Below, one piece after another: positions 1 to 11,956 of a DNA stretch of 64,000 bases. The stretch lies in NCBI GenBank assembly GCA_911728435.2, contig OU452205.1, forward strand, positions 7,384,260-7,448,259, given 5' to 3'. The notes beneath the pieces were generated by a model. That model searched no databases and was not told where the DNA came from. It saw nothing but the letters and a program-made list of their open reading frames with translations. The DNA is from Apoderus coryli. Taxonomy: Eukaryota > Arthropoda > Insecta > Coleoptera > Attelabidae. The stretch's first letter is position 1; every line of letters begins with the position of its first letter. The position numbers and the translations under genes were made by a program.

Positions 1-2
1 GG

Positions 3-245
3 TCAGATGTCCATTGGTATGCCATCAGAAATGAAAGTGCTGTGCAGCTACCATTATCCAGACTTAGTGTTTCACAACACAACTCAAGGTATATGGCTGC
101 AAAGGTTTATAATAATTTAATTAAAATTCAACAAGAATTCCAAAACGTGACTAGTTTTGGAGTGTAAAGCTCGGGTGAGAGTTTTTTTTACTCACCACAG
201 CTACTATGTGGAACAGTTTTTTTTAATAATAATAATAAAGGCCTT
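3..245 (+). mobile_element. LINE 3' end: reverse-transcriptase C-terminal tail
   Basis: Frame 3 is open from the window edge to a stop at 165-167. It encodes a tail of the form YAIRNESAVQLPLSRLS followed by RYMAAKVYNNL. This resembles the C-terminal tail of CR1/Jockey-type LINE proteins (Y.TRN...L..P..R.....Q.S..Y.G.K.YN.LP). A 3' untranslated stretch and an A/T-rich tail with AAT repeats follow near 220-240. The 5' part is off the window. Family identity is inferred from the motif spacing only. Confidence 0.55.
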
Positions 246-499
246 GATTGATGATGCAAAATACAAAAAAAAAACAATTATTAATATAATATAACAAAAC
301 TAGTGTGATTTTTTTTACATTTTCCCAAGTTTATATCCCCAAAGGGCGAGATTCAGTGCTGACTACTAGGTAGCCGCCTGTTCAGCTAACCCAAATTATC
401 CTAACCTAACTTAACGTAAGAACATAAGCCAAATCTTAATTTAATCTAGAATTTTAAACATGTACTTCCACATTATACAATAATAATTGAGCCACATCA

Positions 500-905
500 A
501 GTTAGAGCGATCACACACTTCTTTGGATATTGAATAAATACTTAGAGAAATTCTTCTTGAAGTGCCCAATACTTTTAGATTTCCGGATATCAATTGGCAA
601 ATGATTTACAATGCGAGTGACGTTATATGAATATGACCTTTAAACAATTCCTTGTAATGAGTTGGTGGAGTCAGTGTTCCCTTAAATCTAATGTTAATAT
701 TGTGCACATCAGTGCGAAACTTGATTTTGATACTTCTAAGGCAAGAATTATAGACGGAATCACAAAAATTGAAATGAGATAAAACATGGGATTCACATAA
801 GGCAATTTTTGTTTGTAATACGTAATATATTTGACATCTGTTTATACCTACTGTTTTGTTGATATATCGTGTTGGGTTTATTTCATGACGAGCTGATAAT
901 ATCAC
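500..905 (-). pseudogene. LINE reverse-transcriptase C-terminal fragment
   Basis: The minus-strand reading frame contains VLSHFNFCDSVYNSCL, then FRTDVHNINIRFKGTLTPP. After a frame break near 606 it continues as NHLPIDIRKSKSIGHFKK. This is the typical C-terminal region of a non-LTR retrotransposon reverse transcriptase (LxHFxYCDxVY, then R.R.., then NxLPxxIR). The block FRTDVHNINIRFKGTLTP matches FRSDVHTLNLRFKGLLTP in the LINE at 35.2-36.0 kb, so both are probably the same family. It is 5'-truncated and frameshifted. Confidence 0.75.
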
Positions 906-2397
906 GTTCTATTATGATGTATAGTAAATAAAGAATTTGAATATGAAAAAATCCAGAAACGCCTAATCTGCCCTTGAGTTTAATTTATAATATCCAAACT
1001 TCCCAATAATGACGAGGCGCATGTTCTCTCGATTGTGAAATAATTTACATAAATGTGGCTAGACCTGTACCAGAGTCAAATCTCTAACTGGCCATGGCAG
1101 TCAAATTACAAATCTCGGATATCTTCAAGCATATCCTCAAGGCTCAATACAAATAGCGTCTTTGACCAGTTTACATGTTTCAACAAGCGAAGTTCAAAAT
1201 CATTTACAATTTTGAAAAAATGTGCAGTAACTAAAGCATTATGTAAATGTTAATATTCCATTCCAATTGCCGAAAAATGTTTTGAAAGTATTGAACATTA
1301 ATAATCAAACAGGGTGTTAAAATCCGCTAACTAGAGATTTTTGTTCTAAATAAATAAACTTGTTCCTGTGTCACGTTTTCTTTTGACATTGATACTCAGT
1401 ATATAAGGAGATTTTGTTGAAAAAGACAGCTAAAATATACTGATTCTGCTTTCAGAATAAGATGAAAGCTCTGGAAGGCTATGTACCTATGATACTTTCG
1501 TTGTAATACCTAACTTAAGGACAAGTTATGTACATTTTTCGAGCAAAAATTTTAAACGCCAATATATCTCGAAAACGGTAAGATATCTGATTACTTCTAA
1601 AGTAAGATACATCGAAAAATGAATCGTGGTTAAAGATTACCGCGCCTTTTTGTGTATTATACAAATCATCAAATTTGAGAATTTTTGTTCGTGTTTCTTT
1701 CTCGAACGTGCTTTGAGAGCAAAACGCAGGACATCTAAAGTTATAAGGGGTCATAAAAACACTTCGATTACATACATGTGTAAAATTCTAAATATTAAGC
1801 AATCAATATAATCCTTTCGGATTAATAATAAAAGCCACTACATGAATAAAAAATTCTAAATTTGTCAGTAAATTAACAATCTTATCATTATGGAGTTCTA
1901 GGGTGTCGGGAAACAAACTGTTCCCGTCGACAGATGAAGATGAGAAAAAATACAGAATAAATATTGGTTTTTTATGCGCTGACGATGAGAACAGATTGGT
2001 TTGATTATTAATCCGGATTAAGGATTATTTTGATTCCTTAATATTTAGAATTTTAAATAGTGGCCAAATTCCCAAATAATGAGCTTTAATTTACTTAGTA
2101 TATAAGGTTTTCAAATTATTTAAGTTTTTAGTAGAGAGTACTGTAGAAGTTTGAATTTCCAATGCAATGGTTATGTTTAAAATAATAAATATAGATACCT
2201 AAGTCTGCCTGATATCACGGGAAAAAAATATTGCAATTCATCAGACATCAAGATCTTTCGGAAAATTTTTGAAATATATAATCTTTATTAATTTCAGAAA
2301 GACTTTTGTAATCAAAACAATAAAAATAATGAAAATAAACAGAACAAAAAAAAAATAAAAAAACAAAAAAAAAAAACAAATAGAAACTTACCCCTAC
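906..2397. other. Hr38 intron 3 sequence with no recognised gene
   Basis: This stretch lies downstream of the Hr38 exon 3 donor. I searched it on the minus strand for the missing C-terminal ligand-binding-domain exon (family pattern RHGL...LGKLPELR...FYLKLEDL) and did not find it. An A-rich run at 2345-2380 sits about 15 bases inside the intron. Short open frames at 1053-1253 and 1515-1811 have no recognisable domain. Confidence 0.6.
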
Positions 2398-3784
2398 CTG
2401 TAATAAGGGTGAGTGCGCACAGACAAGCAAATGCCGATATATCAATTTCCATCTCATGTAATCCGGCACAAAACTCCATTATCGCATGCAGCCATTCACC
2501 AAACGATCGCTGACATTGTTGCATATCCAGCACTACGCCATTACAGAATGTCAGCTTGGTGTCATTAGGATGCGTTCGGTACGCTAATCGCAACACAAAC
2601 AGTTCTAAATAGGCCGATTGAAATAACATGTCTCTATCCTCCGCACAGATATCTTGGAAGCCCGGAATTTTCTCCGCAAAACTTCGTATTACATCTACGG
2701 ATGTAGTAAGTAGTAAATAAAATTGTTGAATTTTTTCAGCTTCTGATACAATTTGTTCTATTGGACTTGGTTCGACATATTGTGAATAGTCTAAATTAGC
2801 GAGATCTGGTGTTGTATCGACGTGTGCTCTAACTAGCGCTGTTATCAGAGATACTGGAGGACTCGGAGGTGATTCTTGTGGTGATTTTGGTTTAGAAGGT
2901 AAGCGTCCTCGTCTTCCTTTTAGAGAATCGGTGCGTACAACTTCTTTTACCATTCCTACAGCAAGACACTTTTGAAAACGACAGAATTGACATCGATTTC
3001 TACGTCTTTTATCTACTGGACATGCTTTATCAGCTAGGCAAACATACTTGGAACCTTTTTGCACTGTACGTTTGAAAAATCCTTTACAACCTTCACATGT
3101 TCGTACACCGTAATGCTGACAAGCTGCAGTATCTCCACAAACAGCGCATAGTTGTGAAGGTGATGGCGGCGTTAATCCCTTTACTGTAGTTTGTGACTGT
3201 TGGTGCTCAAGACCACCAGCACCTGGAGAACTAGCCGCTGAAGAACACGCAGAAACTACTGGACCAGACAAGCGTAGTTTGGGACTCTCGCTACTACTGG
3301 TGGACTCTGATCTTTGCAGTGGTAAAGAAGCACGACGCTGACGCGGGCTTAAAGTTGTGGTAACGTGCAACTCGGAAGTTGCGCTTTGATATGATGGCAG
3401 TGAATACGATGAATCTTGACTCATCAAAGCATCGAAGCTGGGACTACACGTTGGTGGAGGTGGATAGTATGGACTGGCAGCAGCACTGTACTGAATCTGT
3501 TGATAGTCATAATGATGTGAAGTCATATGATGTGGAGTTGGTGGATGGTGGTAAGACACATTAAAGCACTCTTCATCCATCTTGAAGGATTGTGAAGATG
3601 TGGACGGGTATGACCGGACCGGATATGTTTCCTGGAAGCTGGGTAATGGTGCTGGCGATGATGGTTGCGAGTGAAGTGTAACGTCGGGGAATGGATCGAG
3701 ATCTTCCGGCGCTAGAATTGCAGAGGGATCGTCACAAAATGGTGCATTCAGCAGATCGGCAAAGCTGCTCGAACCAAATGGGGT
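2398..3784 (-). CDS. Hr38: Hr38 (NR4A orphan nuclear receptor), exon 3
   Basis: This is the main coding exon of the insect NR4A receptor, a nuclear transcription factor that binds AAAGGTCA-type sites, usually as a monomer. It encodes 462 codons plus one base, residues 51-512 in my model. A Ser/Pro/Tyr-rich activation region comes first. The DNA-binding domain starts at [20 protein letters not shown] (about 263-328) with P-box [10 protein letters not shown], the four-Cys second finger and the A-box extension RRGRLPSK. The ligand-binding domain then runs through [17 protein letters not shown] and [12 protein letters not shown] to [10 protein letters not shown]. The acceptor is TTATTATTACAG|ACC at 3785-3784. 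The donor is CAG|GTAGGG after 2398. A second donor, GTAAGT, lies six bases further on, but NR4A proteins read LIT-(E/D)-RHG here, which fits the first donor in phase 1. Helices 9-12 are off the window. Confidence 0.97.
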
Positions 3785-4325
3785 CTGTAATAATAAAAAG
3801 AAAAATATTGTAATCAAATCGTATTTTGCAGGTCGGTTTGTATAAATATAGAAGCCGGCTAATAGCTCATTATATTTAGTGCGGCGCGGTCTTGATCGAG
3901 ATTGATGGCTAATTATAAATTGAATGTTGACAGAACCGGATTTACAGTAGGTAGAACAGTGATATATTATACAAGTTCGAGAATAGAATTTTATTTCAGA
4001 ATATCTATTTGTTTTTTTTTTATAATTTTGATTTGACAATAATTTAAATCAAAATGTACCTAATAACGACTTTAAAGTATCATTAATTATATGAATTTTA
4101 TAAATTCGGAAATATTTTTTGATGCAACACTCAATCACATTTAAGCATTAATTAATGAATTATTTTTAGTGGTTTATTTGTGAGATCCATGAACCAATAT
4201 ACCGGGTGGTCTAGTTTCGAAAGTGGAAACTTTAGAAGCAGGCAGAGAACCATAAAATAATATATCAGTTTGTATTATAAACTATAGTCGCAAAAAAGCT
4301 TCGTTACACCCTGTGTTCAATTTAT

Positions 4326-4523
4326 TAATGTTTTTAAAACTACTTTAGATATTTAAATGGAATTTGGCACGTTTGGATAGATAATTTAGATACATGTTAC
4401 ATGTACGCACGCCACTGATGGAAGTAAAATAATATTTTTTGCGTAAAAAGATGTATCTAAATTATCTATCAAAATGTACGAAATTTCATTTAAATATCTA
4501 AAGTAGTTTTAAAAATATTATTA
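4326..4523. repeat. Palindromic MITE-like element (about 68-bp arms)
   Basis: Left arm 4326-4394 and right arm 4451-4523 are near-perfect inverted repeats. Each contains ACTACTTTAGATATTTAAAT on one strand, and the AGATAATTTAGATACAT block at the inner end. A loop of about 56 bases separates them. A CCGGGTGG motif preceded by TA at 4199-4208 resembles the termini of other foldbacks in the window and may be the left end of a larger element. No matching right end was found. Confidence 0.75.
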
Positions 4524-5535
4524 AATTTAAAACATTTGGTAGCAATTAATGAAAATGTAGCGAACGTTTGCCGATTACCAATTTTTTTGTGAGAAAGAAC
4601 CCTTCAATACGTTGCGTCGGCCTAATAATCATATAATATCTCTAATTGTTTAAAGGTTGTCAATAAATTAGTGTAATTACTGATCTGAATGCAAGTAGAC
4701 TTAAAGTATAATTGATACGACGATAAATAACAGTTCTACAACCAGTAACGATTGACGTACTACGGTATGATGATAAAATATAGACTGCGGCATGTATAGC
4801 CTAAACAATAAATGACTTTATATTATTTGAGATCATGATGAAAAAATATGAAATATTGGTACTTTGAGTTGTGTTTTATTTATGATTGATAAGTGTTACA
4901 AGATATATATTGGAAAAAGTGCCTTAATGGCTTTTGTGAAGAAAGCTGATTCTAAAATAAACCTAAGTAATATAAGCCGATTGTATTTAATTTTAATGAA
5001 GTAATAAATAATTAATTACAAATATTGGCTATAAAATATGATTACATATTATTTTTATTTTATAGCATATTATGCAAACGAACATTTGTTGATGAGATTG
5101 AAAATTGTAATTACAATACCTTTATGTTCAACATTTTTTAAAGACATGACAGTTGGTTTTAATATTATAAAATGGGACTCACGCCTTGTTGAGCAGATGT
5201 CATCTGCGGAGTTTGGAGTTAAACGACGAAAAGTTCCTTGTTAATTTTCTGCATAATAAGATTGATTGTCCTAAGCTATTACAGAAGTTTTGTTTTTTTA
5301 ATACCTATAGGATAAATTCTAGATCATCTTATTTTATCATGATAGACCTAGGACAAATTTATTAATGAATTAACCAATCTACACAATGTGTCATCTTATA
5401 AGTGATAGGTGTGATATAGTTTTTGACTCTTTGAAGGATATTTTGGGTGTTTTGGGGGAACCTCTTTGATCCTGCATATCATTTTATTTTCAGTTTGTGC
5501 ATGATCTGTTTTTGATATATTAGGTCAAGTGAATT

Positions 5536-5920
5536 TAGAGTTTTGATAAAGCATTGCTTTTTGATGAAGAAAATACAGTGGAAATTAAACAATGGCTTGA
5601 TAAACATTATCCGACCTCTGCGCCATCGAGACAAATGGTAGAGAAGTGGATTGCTGAATTTCAACGTGGTCGTACCAGCACAAATGAGGCTGTTGTTCCA
5701 GAAAACGTCAAAAAAATTCACAAATTGGTTATAAACGATCGCAAGTTGAATGTTCACGAGCTAGCTGACATTGTAAAGATATCAGATAGTACTGTTTTTA
5801 CCATTTTACATGAACATTTGGGTAATCGCGGAAACTGAGACCTATTTTGATGAGCAAGAGAAATCGTACTATAAAAGTGGAATGATGTCTTAGTGTATTT
5901 CCTTTACCGAGAATTACAAA
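5536..5920 (+). pseudogene. Mariner transposase remnant, internally deleted
   Basis: The fragment starts in one frame with RVLIKHCFLMKK, shifts frame, and continues as NTVEIKQWLDKHYPTSAPSR, then WIAEFQRGRTSTNEA, VPENVKKIHKLV and LADIVKISDSTV. This is the N-terminal paired helix-turn-helix region of a mariner (Tc1/mariner superfamily) transposase. The linker segment SGRP between the two HTH motifs is deleted. Soon after ILHEHLGN the frame ends. The next sense blocks (TYFDEQEKSYYKSG, then CISFTENY in another phase) resemble the extreme C-terminus, so the catalytic DDD domain is missing. It is inactive and lies in Hr38 intron 2. Confidence 0.85.
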
Positions 5921-7037
5921 CTAATCATAAGTTATTAATGGATATATGAAGAAATTACATTCCTTACTAATTTTTTCAATGTGCCATTAATTTATATTTT
6001 CTTTAACACACTGATAAACTTTTCAAGACCTTGTTGTGGATATTTATAACAAAAAAAAAACTCCTTTTATAAAATAATACCTAATTAATAATACTTGTTT
6101 GTTCTGATCTAATAATTGAAAGTAGATAATTTAATACAATGAGTTAAATCTCTGCATAAATTAACACCGCATTTTAAAATTTGTGTAAATTATAGATAAT
6201 TTTAAATAGTATATTGAAAAAAATAGAATATACAGCGTTAAGTGAAAATCAAATAACAAACTAATATCATTTATTCCGTCGTGGCTGGTAAACTATAATT
6301 TATTTACAATAGTAAAATCGAACAATTTTTAGCCAGTCAAAAGTCAATTTCAGTTCGATAAGAGTTGCAATCATTGTTGTACCAACGCAAATCCATAACA
6401 ACCATAAAACACAGGGTTAAAACCAGTCAATTTCTCTTCCAATTAATAATCTACACTGCTCCCATTTTATGGATTTTTAGTAAATATTTCTACTCATGAA
6501 TAAAATAGAATATTATATTTACATGCGGCGGCGGTTGAAAGCTTTACCTTCTTATATAATAAATAACTATTTCATTAGGTTAAACTTAATATTGGAGTAT
6601 AGCTGGATATAAAAAAAGTGCAGTTATGTTTTATGTATTTTATGAAAGAGAAAAATCTGCCAATTTTAACCGTTACCTACTAATCATGAGCCAAAATTCA
6701 TGCGCCAACATCTAACAGCGGAGTTATTCCAGTATCTGTAAGTTTGTACGCCTTTAACCCCAAGAGTATATGCTGTGTCGTGAATTTTGCTGCGTAATTT
6801 CCCCAAAAAATGTGTGAGACTAGCGATATTGAAGATAAGGTTCAAGATCCAGGTTTTGCCATATTTACTATCACGACTCTGTCGAAGAACAAGCAGCTAA
6901 TGAAAACGGGGCAAAAAAGTTCGAATAGTGATGAGTTCTCGTGAACATAGACTTCCATTTTATGTAAAAAACTGCTTTAAATGTTCTACGAAAACACCCA
7001 CCAAGGGCTGAAGACATTATTTTATAAGTATTCATTG

Positions 7038-7200
7038 AGCACAAGATGTTTTTGGCGACATCTAGTGTGAGCATGCAATATGCACGCAATAAACGTGAAT
7101 CACAGTTCACAAACGATGGCCGGATAAGCCGTAACAACTCCATTAAATCCTATTACCAACACTAGATGCGGCCGAATTCCCTGGCGGTAGGCTTTATTTA
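7038..7200 (+). repeat. Single arm of the ribozyme-bearing foldback family
   Basis: This stretch is a second, diverged copy of the left arm of the foldback at 15597-16163. Shared blocks include AAGATGTTTTTGGCGACATC, AACGATGGCCGGA, GTAACAACTCCATTA, ATTGCCAACACTAG-like sequence and GAATTCCCT-GCGG-AGGCTTTATTTA. No inverted partner and no hammerhead core lie nearby, so this is a solo arm or a truncated copy. Confidence 0.75.
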
Positions 7201-7470
7201 TTGAAAATTAAAAAAAAAATATTGTTTTGAAATACTTACTTTTTTATTTTTTGATATAATTAGAGTTTCATGATACTTTTATATCCTTAGCTTTTCGAGA
7301 TTCAAAACAAATACTAAATTTTTTCATTTATAATAAGTATGTTATGCTTTACAGTGATAAGTTACTTTGCCTCCATAATTCTCGAGAAAATTGCGTTTAA
7401 AATTTCCCCAGTTAGGTAGTTGGAACCCATAACTCTTATTAGAATATAATAAATTTGGTAAAGTGTTTTT

Positions 7471-7534
7471 GGCGTTATTGATAGAGCGTGCGCTTCGCAT
7501 GCGGAAGGTTCTGGGTTCGAATCCCAGCTCTGGA
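7471..7534 (+). tRNA. tRNA-like sequence, probable pseudogene or SINE head
   Basis: The segment contains a D-arm-like TTGATAGAGCG and an anticodon arm TGCGC-TTCGCAT-GCGGA (anticodon CGC, Ala-like, one stem mismatch). A perfect T arm follows, CTGGGTTCGAATCCCAG, which contains an intact B box GGTTCGAATCC. A T7 run at 7541-7547 could terminate Pol III. No 5' acceptor strand pairs with the 3' CTCTGGA, so it is not a complete tRNA. Confidence 0.5.
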
Positions 7535-8872
7535 TATATTTATTTTTTTGTCTAATTTTTGCATAAAGTGGTTAGTTTATTGGAAATAATGAAAATATTA
7601 CAATTATAATAATAATTATTATTAAAATTCTGTTTCGTTACGCAGGTCATATATTTTTGATTATATTATATATTTTCGGGGAAGTTTTGATTAAAAATAA
7701 GTAATATAAACTCTCTTACAAAAAAATAAAATAATAGACCTAAAAATGACTATGGACCAACTTGACCCATGATCAGCCTAAACAGGTATAAAAATATTAG
7801 TAGTAGTTAAGGGCTAACATGGATTATTATAAAGTAAAAAGCTTCTGCCTGACACTGTACGCACATAGCACATTATTATTCTTTTTTTCCACATTTCAGT
7901 GCAAACCAGCATACAATTAAGTGTTTATTATAATAATGAATAAGTCATTTTGCGCATACTTCACCATACACACACAGACTCAACCAAGTAACAGTAATTA
8001 AAATGGTCTAAATTTCTTTTCTTTTTTTGTTATCACCACACCATAAACCATTTATATGGTTTGCTGTGGCATTCTTTTTATCCCAATTAGGAAATGTCAA
8101 TTCAAGCATCAATTTAAAAATTTCCTCATGGGATTCTGGTTTGATCGCTAATGAAAAATTTCTTTTCCTTTCAAGGTGTTTTAAGTAGTTATCAATTAAA
8201 CAATAAATACACACTCCTTAACGAGATAGTTTAGAAAATTTTGTTGTTTTAAGGATTGGATGATAATCAATTTACTAAATTGAAATTAATTATCTGCAAA
8301 TGAAAATTAGCTGATTGTGTGTAAAATTGGTAACATTTGACAGTTTAGTTCATTTTTAAAAAGAGGAAATTCATTTCATTTTCGAATACCTAAGCACACC
8401 GAATGACTCTCTTTTTGTTTTGGTTCATTTTGACTCTTTCCTGCATGTTATTTGTGTTTTATTAAGTCTGAGTATAACTGTGTTTTGTGTATTAAAAAAC
8501 CCCGCGGTCAATAGACGCAGTTGCAGTTCTCGAGGCAATAGTTCAACTTTAAAAAGAAACTGAGATCGAATCGCATATATCGATACATTTTTGGCATCTC
8601 TATGAATTAAAGAAAGTTGACATTTTGAGCATCCGCGACAAATTGAATGTACCCGTTAGGTCTGCAGTTTTATTTAAAACAACATTCGTCACGTCAAACA
8701 CTTTATCATCTTTTTATACATTTCGCACAATTGTTTAGCAATTTGGGATATACCTATCAAAATGTGTTAAACTGTCCACGCTATATCATAACCGAATAAA
8801 TTAATGAAATATATGCTAAAAAGAATATGTGCAGACGTACTACAATTTCCATAATAATATAAAAGAAGTTCC

Positions 8873-8935
8873 ATGGCCCAGTTTTGAACTCGCAACTTTA
8901 CGATTACGAAGAATAAACGTTAACACATAGGCCAA
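8873..8935 (-). pseudogene. Decayed tRNA-like sequence
   Basis: Read on the minus strand, TGGCC at the 5' end can pair with GGCCA at the 3' end as an acceptor remnant. A D-arm-like GTGTTAACG, an anticodon loop TTCGTAA (CGT) and a T-arm-like GCGAGTTCAAAACTGG lie between. The T-loop and stems are damaged. It could be a tRNA-Thr pseudogene or a tRNA-derived SINE fragment. Confidence 0.35.
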
Positions 8936-8944
8936 CAGTATGAC

Positions 8945-10240
8945 TGTGTTTTTAAAATTGTCATTAAATGCTAACGCCAAGAACCTAGATGGTGACGACG
9001 GTAAAATAAAAATATTCGAATCCCAAACGTGTCATTTAAAAACAATTATGCCAGATTTAGTTCATGTGAATAGCATTAAAATAAAAATAAGTATAAATTA
9101 AGTTTTTTTTAGATATAATAATGTTTTAATATTTGTTATATTATTGTGGAAGTTGAATAAGTTGAATTTTGTCGGAAAATCAAGTATCTAATCATATCAT
9201 GTGGTTGAGGAAAATGTGCTGGAATATGTTTGTGTAGGTGAGTAGATTTCCATAAGAAAAGCACATATATCTTTGTTCTTTTCTAATGACAATACTTTAA
9301 TGAACAAATTAAAAGGAGACTCACCAAAAGTAACCCACTTATGTCAAAATACATGGCATATTTCACACTTGTTTGGCTTTGTAGGAGTTCTACACGGGCT
9401 GAAACTCGTTTTGGGCGAAGATTAGAATGAATAAGAGCTACACGTTTTATTATAGTTAACTAACATCTTCTGACTAACATTTTTGATTTCAGCGCGAACA
9501 CTGACAATTCTTAACAAAATTTGTGCAGAAATAAAATCTGCATCATCTTGCCAAAGCAAAATTCATTGGGTTGTTCCATTTGAAAAATATCAAGTAAGAC
9601 AATCATTTAAATGCGGCGATAAATTTTGATTACTAATTGTGAACACCTTGTATAACATAAAAGAAGATTGCTTGCATCACTAAGTTAATATGAATGCTAG
9701 TTATTAACAGCTTAAACAGTTTTTCTTGAAATTTAATATAAACCGAAATAATAATTTTTTACCAAGGTTCTCAATTTTCATAAACTAATGATTTGTGTGA
9801 AAACCGTAAGCGATAGGTAGGTATGACATTTTATATAAAATCGTATTTATTTAAGGACCATCAAAATACCTCATTAAATATCGGGTGTTCTATTACAAAA
9901 AAAAAACATCATAGGTACTACTACTGGTAATTAGTTTACCGTTTCACATTTTAAGTGTCAGTTTAGGCAGGAATATTAACATATTTATGGAGTTTTTGAA
10001 TAAAGTAAGTAGTGAAATACCTATGCATGAGCAGAATATGTTTAGACAAAGCAATAGTCTAGTCTTTAATGAATAAAAAATATAGTCGCGTTTTGCTGCG
10101 ACTTCTTTCGCTAAAATCAAGCCAATTATTTTTAACATGGGGTTACATTATCGAAATAGAGATTAAATTTAATTCTCTACGCCAAAGATTATACTCTTCG
10201 ATTAAAGGGAGAATCATTATGAACCTCCTTTATATGCATG
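8945..10240. other. Intron 2 stretch without recognised features
   Basis: A+T-rich sequence with short chance open frames (for example 9944-10138 minus and 10069-10284 plus). I found no domain, tRNA, clear palindrome or transposon terminus here. Confidence 0.5.
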
Positions 10241-10246
10241 ACGTGA

Positions 10247-10680
10247 TTGATTCTGGGTTGGCATTCGCTGAACACATCAGTTAAGACGTTAGAGGCAAGT
10301 AAGGCTTACGGTTTTATAGTCAGAAACTGCCGAAATTTAAAAACATTCACTCGTTACTCTCTTTATATAACTCATACGTCCGCACGAAGCTTGAGTATTG
10401 TTCTACTGTTTGGAGTCCTCTATATTCAGTACATAAGATTTCAATCGAAAAGTTACAGCGGAAATTTCTGAAGTATCTTACTTATAAAATTGATGGTATT
10501 TATCCTGAAAGAGGTACTGACTATTGATCTTATCTTAGTAGGTTTAGTTTAATCGAGAAGAATGTTGGCATCTGCACATTTCTTTTATAACTTAATTCAT
10601 AATAAAATTGATTGCCCTTCTTTATTAAGTAAAATTAACTTTTTTATCCCCCGAATGAACGGTCACCAGAACTTAATTTT
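10247..10680 (+). pseudogene. LINE reverse-transcriptase C-terminal fragment
   Basis: The plus strand spells pieces of a LINE C-terminus across several frames: GFIVRNCRNLKTF, then LYNSYVRTKLEYCSTVWSPL, then KISIEKLQRKFLKYLTYKID, then YPERGTDY. The core SKLEYCSxVWxPxY...IExxQRKFLKYL is characteristic of Jockey/CR1-type elements. At least two frameshifts and a stop are present. The wording differs from the 35.2-kb LINE, so it is a separate family. Confidence 0.75.
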
Positions 10681-11601
10681 TTTAATTTTAATACTTAATT
10701 TATTATATCAAGGTAATTTGTCCTGTAATTGGTTTTTTGCTATTGGACAGTAAATGATATTATTATTATTATGACGTAAGCTGGCGATTCTCGAATAGTT
10801 TTATATATCAAACGCATTTAAACAAAACTATTATCTTTAATAAACAATAATAATTCTTTTCAATAAATTTTTATTTTGTTTGTGATTTGGTTTCCATTTA
10901 ATTGTTTTATATTTAAACCTAACACATTTTCTATTTATTTTTCTGGACAATACTGTGTGCGTTATTTGTAAGAGCAAAACAAAATTCTCCAATTTGAAAT
11001 ATTTTAATGACATTGTTACTGTTCGATGTATGTTATAAACTTAAGTTGAAGTTTACTTTTTTAAAAAAAATACTTTATTAGATTAAACACATAACTTTAT
11101 TTTTGAACTTTGAATTTACAGAATGAATTACTACTTCTAAGATCGACAACGTTACAATTGAATAATAATAATTATTATCATCCAATCCTTTATTTCTTAC
11201 TATTTATACTATTTTAAAGTGCTGAATCAGATAGCTTCTAGAATTTGTATTATTTATGAAAATCGTAGATTTTCACATAATTATCAAATTACTTATAAAC
11301 AATAATTTGTGCTTAATTTGTAAATATTATTGGCTTTGAATTGTCTTTGAAAATGAAAAACAAAGGGTTTGAATTACTGGGAAATTGCGTATTAAAATTA
11401 GGAATATAATATGATAATTCAAAAATAAGACGTAATAGTACTTATTGATCTAATATAACATGTATGCTAGAGTAGTAGCCTTACAAAAAAAAAAGCTCAC
11501 CAAATAATAATCCACAATATTCACTCCAACACAAATTTCTCAATTAAAGGTCGAAAAGTATTATAATAAGTACCTACATAATATAAAGTGTCCCAACTAA
11601 C

Positions 11602-11860
11602 CTCACTATATACAGGTTTCGATTCCTCATCATTATTGTGGTCCAAGCACAAACTTCACATTCTAATATCACAACAATCGCGAACTCTGATTCAAATCGC
11701 GGTGTTAATAATAACTTTCACACATCGACGTAATATTGTGCACACGCTTAGATAGATAAGCAGACAATAATCAACTTGCTGCTTGGATCGCGCTAGAGAA
11801 ATAAGTGAGTAGTAAGTAGTTTGTTCATACAATAAAAAAAATATTGAAATAACGGGGACA
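11602..11860 (-). promoter_or_regulatory. Candidate alternative first exon and promoter of Hr38
   Basis: On the minus strand a GC-richer segment holds a CCAAT box (reverse of GATTGG at 11928-11933). It ends in a plausible donor GTGAG|GTTAGT after 11602. Joined to exon 3 the phase-0 frame reads GAT GAG GAA TCG AAA CCT... but has an in-frame TGA upstream and no ATG. If used it would therefore be a noncoding leader, with translation starting at an internal Met of exon 3 such as KMDEECF (about residue 119). The evidence is sequence composition, the donor and the CCAAT box only. Confidence 0.3.
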
Positions 11861-11956
11861 CTGGCGGCGCACTAACAGTGAAAACAGTTAGAAGAAGGCG
11901 TGGTTTTGCTGTTTTGGTATGATTTTTGATTGGCCGAGTGGTGTGTGCAATCTAGC

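Noticed and set aside
2312..2397. C-terminal extension of the long Hr38 open frame after LIT
   Set aside because: The residues after LITG ([10 protein letters not shown]...) are translated poly-A/T-rich intron. A donor site and NR4A homology place the exon end at 2398.
3785..4039. N-terminal extension of the same open frame (about 85 residues before TPFGSS)
   Set aside because: A pyrimidine-rich tract and TTACAG acceptor precede TPFGSS, and the upstream residues have no NR4A similarity. Exon 2 supplies a better in-frame N-terminus.
11612..11640. AUGAUGAGGAAUCGAAAC on the minus strand as a hammerhead core
   Set aside because: C3 is absent, stem II has no real helix and no stem I exists. It overlaps the candidate alternative exon and is probably coincidence.
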